This document shows positions 43,336 through 52,503 of a stretch of DNA of 64,000 nucleotides, in pieces. This DNA is from G963665495 sp963667575 (GTDB lineage Bacteria > Desulfobacterota > Desulfovibrionia > Desulfovibrionales > Desulfovibrionaceae). Position numbers and translations under genes: made by a program. Position 1 is the stretch's first letter, and every line of letters begins with the position of its first letter. The notes under the pieces are model-generated. The model made no database searches. It saw only the letters and a list, made by a program, of their open reading frames with translations, and was not told where the DNA came from. The stretch lies in the NCBI GenBank assembly GCA_963667575.2, contig CAXXHY010000062.1:82564-146563 (forward strand), given 5' to 3'.

Positions 43336-44411
43336 ATGAAGAATCTGCATCCCTACTCCCTGACCATCATCGTATTCCTGGGGCTGCTGCTTTCCCGCGG
43401 CCACAGCCCTGGCAGCCCATGACCTGGAAACTGCCCGTGCCGAGCAATCCATGCAATGGGTCACCCTCACGGGCTATACCCGGGCGGACGTTTACTTCGA
43501 CCTGGACAGCGAATTTGCCGGAAAAGTGCTCGAGGTCACGGCCGATGTGGGGGACCGCATCCCGGCAGACGGCGTGTTCGCCCGCCTGGACGCCACCTTT
43601 GTCCAGCTCGAACTGGATGCCGTGAACACGGAGATAGACAAACTGGAAACCCAGCTGGCCTACTACAGCAAGGAAGCCGAAAGATACCGTACGCCTGGTG
43701 CACAAGGGCAGCACGGACCAGTCCACCTACGACAAATATCAGCTGGAAATGGACAAGGGAACCTTTCAACTGCGGTCGCAGAAAGTGGAAAAGACCCGCC
43801 TGGAAGAAGAGCTGAAACGCTACGTCCTGCGCGTCCCCCCGGGCTACACGGTCATCGAACGGGAAATCGAACCCGGCGAATGGATCAACGCCGGCAGCAA
43901 CGCGGGCAGATTCGGCGACTATAAAACCCTGGTGATTCCCTTTGCCCTGGACCAGGCGGAATTTACCTGGCTGCAGTCCGTGCCCAGGCTTCAGGTGGAA
44001 ATCTATCCGGTCAGACCCGGTGTTCAGGGCCCGCAGATCCGGGATGCGGTCATCAAGAACATCTCCCCGGCCTTTGATGAGGAGAGCCGGAAAATTCAGG
44101 TGGAGCTGGCCGTGACACCCGACGATCTGAGCAATCGCGGCGGACTGCGGACCGAGTTGCGCATTCCTTTGCCCGACAGAGCCGGATCCGTGGTTTTGCC
44201 GGAAAAATTCGTCAGTCAGAAGTACGAGGAAAACTTCGTCCTCGACAAGGACGGAAAACGGATATCCGTGGTGGTCCTGGGGAAAGTTCCGGGAAACAAG
44301 GTGCGGATCTATTCCAAACAGATCAAGGCAGGAGATGTCTTTGTTCTGCCTCTGGACGACAGAACCAGCATGCCCGCTCCCTCCGCTCCATCGGGAACCA
44401 ATCCGCAATAA
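43336..44411 (+). pseudogene. orphan HlyD/RND-type membrane fusion protein, two frameshifts
   Basis: The signal peptide (MKNLHPYSLTIIVFLGLLLS) opens at 43336 (or 43324). One extra C in 43394-43396 breaks the frame; corrected it reads AATALAAHDLETARAEQ into WVTLTGYTRADVYFDLDSEFAGKVLEV. A second break at 43691 (one extra A) is corrected to ERYRRLVHKGSTDQSTYDKY. The core has biotinyl-lipoyl-like (GKVLEVTADVGDRIPADGVFARLD), coiled-coil and beta-barrel parts and ends PSAPSGTNPQ. Such proteins bridge an inner-membrane pump to the outer membrane, but no pump gene is adjacent; the next genes are convergent. It starts inside the tail of the preceding terminator, so its promoter is unclear. Confidence 0.7.
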
Positions 44412-44414
44412 CGA

Positions 44415-45191
44415 TCACTTCCGGGAAACGTTTCCGGGAGCCTTGGGCGTTGCCTGCTGCGGCTGTTTGGGCTGTCCGGGCCGCCGCGCCGCTCCCAGCC
44501 GCTTGTAGATGCCCTGCAGCAGCATGTTGGTATTCTGCTGCCCCTTGCCCAGGTGGGCGAAGGCGGCGAGAATGTTCAGCTGCTTCTCTATGAGATCTTT
44601 TTGCAAGGCCATCTGTTTTCTGAACATCAGAAACAGCACCACGCCCATTCCCAGAAAAAGAATTGCGAACGCGATACCGTTGAAAACTCCGAAAATGATC
44701 AACGCACGGCTCTCCTGGGACATTTTCGAACCTGTTTTCTTGGTCGACTTGGACTTGGACGTCAGCGAATTTTGCAGGTCCTGATACTCCTTGCCCGTGA
44801 GCCACTTGTCCACGTCGGAAGACCAGTACAGCCTGTTGTGACGTTCCCAGATGCTCAGATTGCGGCTGTACAGTTCGCGAAAGCCCTTGTCCACACCCTT
44901 CAGCTGCACGATGACAAAGCCCTCGATTTCATCGGGGTACTCGTCGTCCACGGCCAGATAAAGCACCTGCACCTCGTCCTTGAACGGGAACAGGTCGGTT
45001 TCGAGCAAATAGCGATTTGCATCGATTTTCTCGAACTTTCTGGTGTGGGGATCCTGGGACTGCACGCGTTCCCAGGCCAGGATCAGGGTCTTTTTGTCGG
45101 GCTTTGGCGTTGCCGGCAGCTTTGCGGCCCCGGACATGCCGGGCGCGCAAAGCATCAGAAACAGAACAATCAGCAAAAATCCTTTTTTCAT
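44415..45191 (-). CDS. secreted-membrane anchored hypothetical protein
   Basis: 258 residues. Signal peptide 1-22 (LLIVLFLMLCAPGMSGA), a 130-residue periplasmic part with LILAWERVQSQDPHTRKFEKIDANRYLLETDLFPF and VLYLAVDDEYPDEIEGFVIVQL, a membrane helix (LIIFGVFNGIAFAILFLGMGVVLFLMF, about 165-191) and a basic, Gln/Pro-rich cytoplasmic tail. No family recognised. It follows the DUF6125 gene by 13 bases in the same direction and is probably cotranscribed with it and the YihY gene. Confidence 0.7.
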   Translation of the reverse strand: MKKGFLLIVLFLMLCAPGMSGAAKLPATPKPDKKTLILAWERVQSQDPHTRKFEKIDANRYLLETDLFPFKDEVQVLYLAVDDEYPDEIEGFVIVQLKGVDKGFRELYSRNLSIWERHNRLYWSSDVDKWLTGKEYQDLQNSLTSKSKSTKKTGSKMSQESRALIIFGVFNGIAFAILFLGMGVVLFLMFRKQMALQKDLIEKQLNILAAFAHLGKGQQNTNMLLQGIYKRLGAARRPGQPKQPQQATPKAPGNVSRK

Positions 45192-45204
45192 AAGCCTCTA
45201 CATA

Positions 45205-45918
45205 TCATGATTGCAGCGTGAAACGCCAGGAGCAGAACCATTCGTCCGGATGCGGATCCGGCGGACAGCCTATGCACTCGGTCTTGATCCGCGGATCAAT
45301 GGTCCGGGCAAAGCCCGTATATTCCACAAGGCCGCCGGATTTGCACGGATAATCATCCATTTCCTTGCGCTTTCTGGCAGCCTGCACACGGCAGTTCGTG
45401 ACCTGGATGACAAAACTATCCGAACTTTCTTCCGATATTCTCCAGGTGTTCACCCGCGAGTGCATGCGCCCGGCCAAAGCCTTTTTCAGTCCTTCCAGTC
45501 CGCTTTGCTCGCCCAGGCCCAGGATATCCTTGAGACGGCTGGCTTCCAGGGGAGCGAAACGGGCCCAGGCCGTATCATTGACGCGCTTGGCGTCGTTCAT
45601 GCCTCTTCTGGATTCCACTGCCTGAAACCAGACCCCGTCCGCGGCCAGCCAGGATTCGCTGAGCGCGTCGGCTACGGAGTTGAGGATGTTTTCGTCCAGT
45701 CCTTGCAGCAGAGCTTCTGCGGAGTCCGTGCCCATTGCCTTGCCCAGCTTGTGGTTGAGGATGCCGGAGAAACGCTTTCCGGCTTCCTGTTCGGCTTCCA
45801 GGCTTGTTTCCAGGCCCAGTTGATGCACGGATTCGGCAAACCACAGGCCGTAATGGATTCCCGTCTGTCTGATTGTCTCCAGAATATAACGAACAAGCTC
45901 TGTCCGATCCTGTGTCAT
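45205..45918 (-). CDS. DUF6125 family protein
   Basis: 237 residues. The C-terminal cysteine block VTNCRVQAARKRKEMDDYPCKSGGLVEYTGFARTIDPRIKTECIGCPPDPHPDEWFCSW is distinctive of DUF6125, suggesting a bound metal or cluster (five Cys in 45 residues). The N-terminal 150 residues are helical (GIHYGLWFAESVHQLGLETSLEAEQEAG). Family function is unknown. Its ATG overlaps the YihY stop by four bases (ATGA). Confidence 0.85.
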   Translation of the reverse strand: MTQDRTELVRYILETIRQTGIHYGLWFAESVHQLGLETSLEAEQEAGKRFSGILNHKLGKAMGTDSAEALLQGLDENILNSVADALSESWLAADGVWFQAVESRRGMNDAKRVNDTAWARFAPLEASRLKDILGLGEQSGLEGLKKALAGRMHSRVNTWRISEESSDSFVIQVTNCRVQAARKRKEMDDYPCKSGGLVEYTGFARTIDPRIKTECIGCPPDPHPDEWFCSWRFTLQS

Positions 45919-47297
45919 GATTCTCCGTTTCTCCTGTTTTCTTCTGCGGTCATTTTGGAAGCAAGTTCCGCCAGGGTCGCATTTTCGGGCATATTTTCAA
46001 GCGAGGCTTCCAGGCGTTCGAATATCTGATTGGAAACGGCCAGTCCGGGAGCGTTCAAATCAATGCCCGCGGCGTTGTCGTTGGCCAGGGAGCCGAGCAC
46101 CACGCTCAGCCGGATCGATTCCGGCGAGCGGATCAATGTAAATTTTTCCTCGTCGCTGTCCTGTTTTTCCTCATCCGCCAGCGGCGCGACCAGATTGCCC
46201 GTACGCAATGCGGACAGAACGTTGCGAACCAGTATGGAAGGCAGACGGGTCTTACTGGAAATTTCTTCCAGAGAGGCCGGCGTCCGGCCCGCCATGAAAG
46301 ATGCCGCCATTTCCAGCAGCACGGCCAGGGACACGCGCATCCGTTCGGCCTGGCTGACCACGGAGTACCTGTTCTCACGATCCAGCGAATTGCGGTGCTG
46401 GAAAACGAAAGAAAGCTGCGCGCCCAACAGGATGATGGTCCAGCTCAGCTGCATCCAGATCAGGAACAAGGGAAACTGGGCAAAGCTGCCGTAAATGGCG
46501 TTGTACTTCCCGGCGCCGATCTGAAAACGCATGTAGAGCCACTGGGCAAAAAGCCAGCACGTCCCCGCGATGATGGCGCCCCCCAGGGCGGGCAAAGGCT
46601 TTACCCGCGTATTGGGCATGAAACTGTACAACAGGAGCATGGCGATCCAGACGCTGACATGGGGCACGAGCTTGATCAGGGCCAGATAGACATAGCTGAT
46701 GGCCGAATAGCTCAGAATCCCCTGAACCACGCTCGAACTCTGCAGCGAGGCCGTAAAGCTGATGGCCGTGACCAGCAGCACGGGCACCACCAGGCAAATG
46801 GAAATATAATTGGTGACCTTCTGGAAAATCGAACGTCCCTGGGGCGCGTGCCAGATGGAGTTGAACGTGCTTTCTATGTTGGAGAGCAGACTGATGACAG
46901 TCAGAAACAGAAAGGCCGTACCCACTGCGCCCAGGGTCTTGACGTTGGTGTTGTCGATATAGCCGATGATGGCGTCCACCACCTGTTCGCGACCGGCAGA
47001 TACGCTCAGCAGCAGTTCACGTATGGTGTCCGTGTTCTGAAAATCCATTCCTTTCAAGACAGAAAAGGCCACAGCCAGAAAAGGCACGATGGAAAGCACC
47101 GTGGTAAATGTCAGGGCGGACGCCCGCAGCATCAGGTTGTTGCCGCTAAAGCCCTTGAGCGTATATTGAATACACAAGATGCACTGGCGCAGCACGCGCT
47201 GCCAGCGGGGCCCGTTGTCGTGCATGGGGTCGGGGGAATTCCGAAACCAATCGATCAGCGCATGAACCTTGGAAGAGGCTTGCGGGGACGTGTTCAT
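45915..47297 (-). CDS. YihY/BrkB family inner-membrane protein
   Basis: 460 residues. Residues 55-320 hold the six-helix YihY domain (LMLRASALTFTTVLSIVPFLAVAFSVLKG, LGAVGTAFLFLTVISLLSNIESTFNSIWHAP, YGSFAQFPLFLIWMQLSWTIILLGAQLSF). A C-terminal cytoplasmic part (LEEISSKTRLPSILVRNVLSALRTGNLVAPL) looks like a winged helix. Once called RNase BN, the family is now thought to be a membrane transporter or envelope factor of unknown role. First gene of a three-gene operon. Confidence 0.9.
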   Translation of the reverse strand: MNTSPQASSKVHALIDWFRNSPDPMHDNGPRWQRVLRQCILCIQYTLKGFSGNNLMLRASALTFTTVLSIVPFLAVAFSVLKGMDFQNTDTIRELLLSVSAGREQVVDAIIGYIDNTNVKTLGAVGTAFLFLTVISLLSNIESTFNSIWHAPQGRSIFQKVTNYISICLVVPVLLVTAISFTASLQSSSVVQGILSYSAISYVYLALIKLVPHVSVWIAMLLLYSFMPNTRVKPLPALGGAIIAGTCWLFAQWLYMRFQIGAGKYNAIYGSFAQFPLFLIWMQLSWTIILLGAQLSFVFQHRNSLDRENRYSVVSQAERMRVSLAVLLEMAASFMAGRTPASLEEISSKTRLPSILVRNVLSALRTGNLVAPLADEEKQDSDEEKFTLIRSPESIRLSVVLGSLANDNAAGIDLNAPGLAVSNQIFERLEASLENMPENATLAELASKMTAEENRRNGES

Positions 47298-47459
47298 CCG
47301 AGACAGCTCCTTTTTCTCTATTGGATACGTGATAGCACCTGAGGGGTCAAATTGGGGGGATCCTCACCGAAAAGCAGGCGGGAACCAATTCTCCTGGCCA
47401 GTTCACTTGAAATCAACAGAGAATACAGGTGCCCCCGCCCCGTATGACATGCGAAAGAC

Positions 47460-47490
47460 GGGGGACTGCACAAAGCATACGCAGTCCCCC
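47460..47490 (-). terminator. hairpin terminator after the CBS-ACT gene
   Basis: GGGGGACTGC (47460-47469) pairs with GCAGTCCCCC (47481-47490) across an 11-base loop; 11 bases after the CBS gene stop on the minus strand. The T-run is weak. Confidence 0.6.
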
Positions 47491-47501
47491 GAAAGAAAAG
47501 A

Positions 47502-48155
47502 CTAGTCTTTGGCCCAGAACAGAAGCGTGAACTTGTCGTCCAGCATCTTGCGTACGGCTTCTTCTTTGGCCGCTTCCATGGGGAGGATGCGGATGTAGAC
47601 ATGCCGCATGGGGCCTTCTACTTCATAGTCGGTCAGCACGTTCACCACACGGGCCTCGGTGCCCCGCAGATCGTCCAGGACGGCTTTCAGGCTACCAGCG
47701 CTGGAAGGTATTTCGACGCCGAACTGCACGCCGCCCTTGCGTACGCCGGAAATTTCCACAAATACGCCAAAAATATCTGTTTCCGTGATGATGCCTATGA
47801 GCTTGGAGGATTCCGAAACCACCGGCAAACCACCAATACGCTTGTCCAGCATGATCAATGCGGCGCGTTCGACCGTATCATCAGGGCCAACATATATCGG
47901 TGAAGCAGTCATAATATCTTTTATCTTCAGCTCGGACAACAGATAATACAGTTCATGCACTTCCAGCGCCGTGGCTTTTGAAGGCTGCGCAGCCTTGATA
48001 TCCCTGTCGGACACAATACCCACCAGTTTGCCCGCTTCATTTACCACGGGCAGCCGATGAATGGAATTTTCCTTCATAAGTTTAGCGGCTTGGAGCATGG
48101 AAGTCTCGGGAAAAACAGTGATCGGATCCTTGGCCATTTTATTCTTGATCAGCAT
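47502..48155 (-). CDS. CBS-pair and ACT domain protein (AcuB-like)
   Basis: 217 residues. Two CBS motifs (MAKDPITVFPETSMLQAAKLMKENSIHRLPVV and IMTASPIYVGPDDTVERAALIMLDKRIGGLPVV) followed by an ACT-like region (VQFGVEIPSSAGSLKAVLDDLRGTEARVVNVL). This is the AcuB arrangement; CBS pairs bind adenine nucleotides and ACT domains bind amino acids, so it is probably a ligand-sensing regulator with an unknown partner. Cytoplasmic, GAGGAG upstream of the ATG. Confidence 0.88.
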   Translation of the reverse strand: MLIKNKMAKDPITVFPETSMLQAAKLMKENSIHRLPVVNEAGKLVGIVSDRDIKAAQPSKATALEVHELYYLLSELKIKDIMTASPIYVGPDDTVERAALIMLDKRIGGLPVVSESSKLIGIITETDIFGVFVEISGVRKGGVQFGVEIPSSAGSLKAVLDDLRGTEARVVNVLTDYEVEGPMRHVYIRILPMEAAKEEAVRKMLDDKFTLLFWAKD

Positions 48156-48458
48156 AATTCCTCCTCGGCAAAAATATCTGTATTGGATACGGCTTCCTTT
48201 ACATCACACCTAATCATTTTTCTGTTTCAAGCCAAGGTCTTATAACAAAGATTATTCACAATTAAAACAAGGAATCAGGTCCCGGAGTCCCCAAAATCGG
48301 TCGGGCGCATACAATTTCTGGATATCACATCTCTGTTATCCATGACAAAAATCCAGTAAGACTTTTTTTGAAAACAACCCTTGCCCCTTTGCGCGGACAA
48401 TTATAGATTGGTTCTCTGTAATCAGCTTACCTGTGTCTCAATTGCGACTGGAGGTGTT
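48156..48458. other. 303-base gap between CBS gene and larC
   Basis: A+T-rich divergent promoter region. A TTGCCC followed by TATAGA (near 48390-48415) may be the larC promoter, with short spacing. No gene or clear operator seen. Confidence 0.3.
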
Positions 48459-49616
48459 ATGTTCTCTCTGTATCTTGATCTTTCCTTTGGTATTTCCGGC
48501 GACATGCTTTTAGCGGCTCTTTGCGATCTCGGTCTGGATCCCGCTCCGCTGGCACAGATGCTGGGAGCGGAACGCATCAATACCATCACACCTCGGAAGG
48601 AACTACGCCAGGGCATCAGCGGCTCGCGCATCTTGCCGGAGTTGCCCGCGCATCCGCCCCTGAAACATCTTTCTGAAATCCTGGAAATCATTTCCAGCCT
48701 GGATTGTTCCGAAACGGTTCGCAACAATTCCATGGAAGCCTTCCGGCGCCTGGCGGGTGTGGAAGCCGCGGTCCATGGTATTGACGTAGAGAAAGTCCAT
48801 TTTCACGAACTGGGCTCACTGGAGACCATAGTGGATATCGTCGGCACCTTCTGGGGGCTCGAACAACTGGAAATCGAACGAATCATCTGTTCGCCCCTGC
48901 CCTGGTTTTCCGGAACAGTACAATGCGCGCACGGAGAAATCTCGCTGCCGGCGCCTGCCACCGCCCTGCTCATGGAAGGAAAACCCGTACGCCCGAGCAA
49001 TTTTACCTTCGAATGCGTCACCCCCACCGGCGCGTTGCTCATCGATCAGCTGAAACCGGATTTCGAACAAGGCCCGGAAGGAATCCTGATGCGCTCCGGC
49101 CTGGGATACGGAGGCAAGGACAGCGGCGGCGGATTGCGGGTTTACCTGTTGCAGCCCAAAGGCAAACAATGCCGGGATGACTGCGCCATCGAGTACGTCT
49201 GGCTGCTGGAAAGCAACATCGACCATCTCAGCGGCGAAGATCTGGGCTATTGCTACGACGCGCTGTTTGATGCCGGAGCCGTGGATGTGCTCTATCTGCA
49301 TGGCGTGATGAAGAAAAGCAGACCCGGCGGACAACTGCAGGTGATGTGCGTGGAAGCCGACCTGGAAAAGGTCCAGGCAGCCTTTTTCCGGACAACGCTC
49401 AGTCTTGGAATCCGCCGTACCCGTGTGGAACGCGCCGTACTCCCTCGTGCGGAACACCGCATCTCCACCGATATGGGGGAACTCGAAGCAAAGATGTGCC
49501 TGCTGGACGGAGTCACCTACAAGACCCCCGAATACGAAGCTCTGGCCAAACTGGCCCAAAAAACCGGACGCAGCGTGGCCCAACTACGCCGGATGCTGCA
49601 AATCCAAAATGATTGA
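48459..49616 (+). CDS. larC: nickel-pincer cofactor biosynthesis protein LarC
   Basis: 385 residues from ATG 48459, with GGAGG upstream. YLDLSFGISGDMLLAALCDLG, VHFHELGSLETIVDIVGTFWGLE, ICSPLPWFSGTVQCAHGEISLPAPAT and TPTGALLIDQL are LarC hallmarks. LarC inserts nickel into the pyridinium dithiocarboxylate cofactor of lactate racemase-type enzymes using CTP. In Lactobacillus the gene needs a programmed frameshift; here it is one continuous frame. LarA, LarB and LarE are not in the window. Confidence 0.92.
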   Translation: MFSLYLDLSFGISGDMLLAALCDLGLDPAPLAQMLGAERINTITPRKELRQGISGSRILPELPAHPPLKHLSEILEIISSLDCSETVRNNSMEAFRRLAGVEAAVHGIDVEKVHFHELGSLETIVDIVGTFWGLEQLEIERIICSPLPWFSGTVQCAHGEISLPAPATALLMEGKPVRPSNFTFECVTPTGALLIDQLKPDFEQGPEGILMRSGLGYGGKDSGGGLRVYLLQPKGKQCRDDCAIEYVWLLESNIDHLSGEDLGYCYDALFDAGAVDVLYLHGVMKKSRPGGQLQVMCVEADLEKVQAAFFRTTLSLGIRRTRVERAVLPRAEHRISTDMGELEAKMCLLDGVTYKTPEYEALAKLAQKTGRSVAQLRRMLQIQND

Positions 49617-49643
49617 ACCTTTGGTTCCTGACAGATAACAACA

Positions 49644-49847
49644 ATGAACGTTCCCATCAGAAAAGAACTCGCCCCAGGCATGCGCGTCAACATCGTGCAA
49701 AAACAGGATCAACGCAGCGGAAAACTGACCCAGGGCGTAATCGCGTCCATTTTGACAAAATCTCCCGTGCACCCGCACGGCATCAAGGTACGCCTGCAGG
49801 ACGGCCTGGTCGGGCGCGTCCAGAGTCTGGTGGCCAGCAACTCCTAG
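49644..49847 (+). CDS. YwbE family protein
   Basis: 67 residues: RKELAPGMRVNIVQKQDQRSGKLTQGVIASILTKSPVHPHGIKVRLQDGLVGRVQSL matches YwbE across its length. The fold is a small KOW/SH3-like barrel, suggesting nucleic-acid binding, but the role is unknown. 27 bases after larC, likely cotranscribed. Its stop overlaps that of the convergent kinase gene. Confidence 0.9.
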   Translation: MNVPIRKELAPGMRVNIVQKQDQRSGKLTQGVIASILTKSPVHPHGIKVRLQDGLVGRVQSLVASNS

Positions 49848-52267
49848 TGCAGCCTGGACCTTAGAATGCACCGGTTGTCGACACAGGGAACAATGACGTA
49901 GACGGTGGTGCCCCGGCCGACTTCGGATTCAGCCCAGATCCTGCCCTGGTAATGGTCCACGATCATTCTGCAGGCTGCCAGCCCGATACCCGTGCCCCTG
50001 TTCTCCGGTTCCATGGTGTCGTTGCGATACACCTGGTAGAATTCGCTGAAAATATTCGCCAAGGCCTCCTTGTCCATACCAATGCCCGTATCGGAAACCA
50101 TGAACCTGACGTGCTGCTGATCCGTTGCATCCACGCGTAGTTCCACACGGCCGTTCCTGGTGAACTTGAAGGCATTGTCCAGCAGATTGAACAAAACCTG
50201 CAGCAACCTGTCCTGATCCATAATCAGCGGCGGAATTTCCTCGGAAAAATTCAAAGTGAATGCAATATTCCTGTCCAGAAAGTTGCGCTGGTCAAAAACA
50301 CGGTGAATTCTGTCTGAGAGTTCAGCAAAATCAATTGGTCGGTCATCCCACTGGATTTGCCCGGATTCGATTTTGGAAAGGTCAAGGAAATCATTGATCA
50401 ACCGTTTCAGCCGATTGCCCTCAGCGTGGATAACCTTGAAGTTTTCAGTGACACGGTCCGCCCTTTTGCCGTATTCCGCATCCTGCGCCACCAGCACCTT
50501 TTCAAAGTGGGCAAACTCTCTTTCGATCAAACGGGCGAACCCCAGGATGGAAGTCAGGGGGGTTCTGATGTCATGGGAGACAGTATTCAGGAAAGAACTC
50601 TTGCAGGCGTCCACTTCCTTCAATTTCTGATTGGCTATCTCCAGAGCATCGGTCTGCTGTTTGAGAGCCTGTGTTCTCTGCGCCACCAGGTCCTCAAGAT
50701 ATTTGTTCAAATTCGCAAGCTTGGACAAATACTGGCGGCGTTCGGTGACATCCACCCCGGCCTCCCAAACATGCCAGCCCGGCAAGGGAGAATCGACTGA
50801 ACGGCTGGTCCAGGCTATCATGCGGATCTCACCGTCCTTGGCCACCATGGGGACTTCCCATTCGCAATAGCGCCCGGAAAACGTGTCGGCCATTTCCAAA
50901 AGCCGGTCCAGGTAACCTGAAACCGCGTACAACTGCCCGCTCTTTTCCGGGTGTTCCATGAGTTCCTCGGCAGTCCAGCCCAGAACCCGCTCGCACTCCT
51001 TGTTCCAGAATATGATCCGGCCATTTTTATCATAGGCGAGGATCAACACCGGCATGTTGTCCACCAGGCTGCGTAAACGCTGTTCACTTTCCTTCAAAGC
51101 GTCTTCGGCCTTTTTGCGCTCGCTGATATCCCGGACCAGGCTCATGGCCAGCGGTTCGCCTTTGCTTTCAAAAAAACTTGCATTGGACTCGATGGCAACA
51201 ACTTTTCCGTCGGGATGCTGAAAACAGGTTTGGAAATGGGAAATTTTGCCTTTGTCCAGACAGTGCTTCAAAGCGGCCTGGCACCCCTCAATTTCGGAAG
51301 GCAGAATCCATTCGCGGCCCTGGTGTCCGACGACCATTTCACGCGGCCGACCGGCAAGCCTGCAGTATTCGTCATTGGCATCGAGCACAAAGCCGTCCGG
51401 CTTGAAAAGCACATAGCCGGTGTCTGTTGTCTCGATCAACGTTCGGTATTTGTTGAGGGTTTCCTCCAGGGCCTTTTCCGCCTGTTTGCGGTCGGTTATA
51501 TCGATGAGCGAAATGACCCTGTCGGTGCTGTGCGGGATGACGGTCAGAACCGCGTGGAGACTACGCAATTCGCTATTTTTACGCAGAAAATCTAATTCGT
51601 ACTCGCGCGGAGGCGGATCAACGGTATCGAGCCGTCGTTCGTGGTATCCTGTCAGACGTTCCAGATCACAGGGCGCGACAAAATCCTTCCAGGTCATGGA
51701 ATGCTGCACTTCCTGTCTGGAATACCCGGTCAGTCGTTCGAACTGCGCGTTGCATTTGGTGATCACGCAGTCATCATTGAAAATGGCCTGGCTGGCTCCT
51801 GAACTGTCAAACAGGCTCTGATAAAACTGCTCCTGTTCCTTTTTTTCCAGCTCAGCCTTTTTTTGGGCAGTGATGTCGGAGAGGTAGCCGATGATGTACT
51901 TGTCGCCGCAGGATTCCCGAAACTGCAGTTTCTTGGCCACATAAAATTTCTTTTCTCCGAGCCAGTCCAGTTCCAGATCAAAAACCACGGAATTTCCGTT
52001 GGTCAACACCTGCTTGTCGTAGCTGTCCACAAGCGCCGCGAGATCCCCCGGAAGCACTTCGTACAACGTATGTCCCAGTAATTTTTCCTCGCACACCCCC
52101 AAAGCGTTGCATGCCGCCTGATTCACATACCGCCAGCGCAGTTCGTCGTCTTTTATGAAAATGGGCATGTCCAAGTGTTCCAGGGCCATCAGAATCAGCC
52201 TCTGGAGTTCGCTCGACCTGCCCCCGCCATCCGCTTCCGCTTTCGGATCGGTCTCTCTCTCACCCAT
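49844..52267 (-). CDS. multi-PAS sensor histidine kinase
   Basis: 807 residues from ATG 52267 (MGERETDP), with AGGGGG six bases upstream; a 30-codon longer frame has no support. Four PAS domains in series (about residues 25-140, 150-270, 280-400, 410-530), then a coiled coil, HisKA with SFLNTVSHDIRTPLTSILGFARLIE (phosphorylated His) and a HATPase with LFNLLDNAFKFT, DTGIGMDKE and GTGIGLAACRMIVDHY. No membrane segment, so it senses cytoplasmic or membrane-soluble cues such as redox or small ligands through PAS. No response regulator adjoins it, so it is an orphan kinase. Confidence 0.93.
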   Translation of the reverse strand: MGERETDPKAEADGGGRSSELQRLILMALEHLDMPIFIKDDELRWRYVNQAACNALGVCEEKLLGHTLYEVLPGDLAALVDSYDKQVLTNGNSVVFDLELDWLGEKKFYVAKKLQFRESCGDKYIIGYLSDITAQKKAELEKKEQEQFYQSLFDSSGASQAIFNDDCVITKCNAQFERLTGYSRQEVQHSMTWKDFVAPCDLERLTGYHERRLDTVDPPPREYELDFLRKNSELRSLHAVLTVIPHSTDRVISLIDITDRKQAEKALEETLNKYRTLIETTDTGYVLFKPDGFVLDANDEYCRLAGRPREMVVGHQGREWILPSEIEGCQAALKHCLDKGKISHFQTCFQHPDGKVVAIESNASFFESKGEPLAMSLVRDISERKKAEDALKESEQRLRSLVDNMPVLILAYDKNGRIIFWNKECERVLGWTAEELMEHPEKSGQLYAVSGYLDRLLEMADTFSGRYCEWEVPMVAKDGEIRMIAWTSRSVDSPLPGWHVWEAGVDVTERRQYLSKLANLNKYLEDLVAQRTQALKQQTDALEIANQKLKEVDACKSSFLNTVSHDIRTPLTSILGFARLIEREFAHFEKVLVAQDAEYGKRADRVTENFKVIHAEGNRLKRLINDFLDLSKIESGQIQWDDRPIDFAELSDRIHRVFDQRNFLDRNIAFTLNFSEEIPPLIMDQDRLLQVLFNLLDNAFKFTRNGRVELRVDATDQQHVRFMVSDTGIGMDKEALANIFSEFYQVYRNDTMEPENRGTGIGLAACRMIVDHYQGRIWAESEVGRGTTVYVIVPCVDNRCILRSRLH

Positions 52268-52503
52268 GAATCCCCCTGCCCGTGTGTTCCCCGCCACAGG
52301 TATCTGGTTCGCTCTTCCCCCAAACCGGGTGCTCCCTCCTTTGCCCGTCCGGCACATTCGTAAGAATCTTCTCTGGGTATTTTATGCAGAAATTTTATAC
52401 CTAATCACCTATTTTTACAAGCCTGAATTCATTTCACCAGAGCAAATGCGAGTATTGTGCTTTGCCGTGGTTCCGTGTAGTGCTCAAAACAAGAAGTATG
52501 AGC

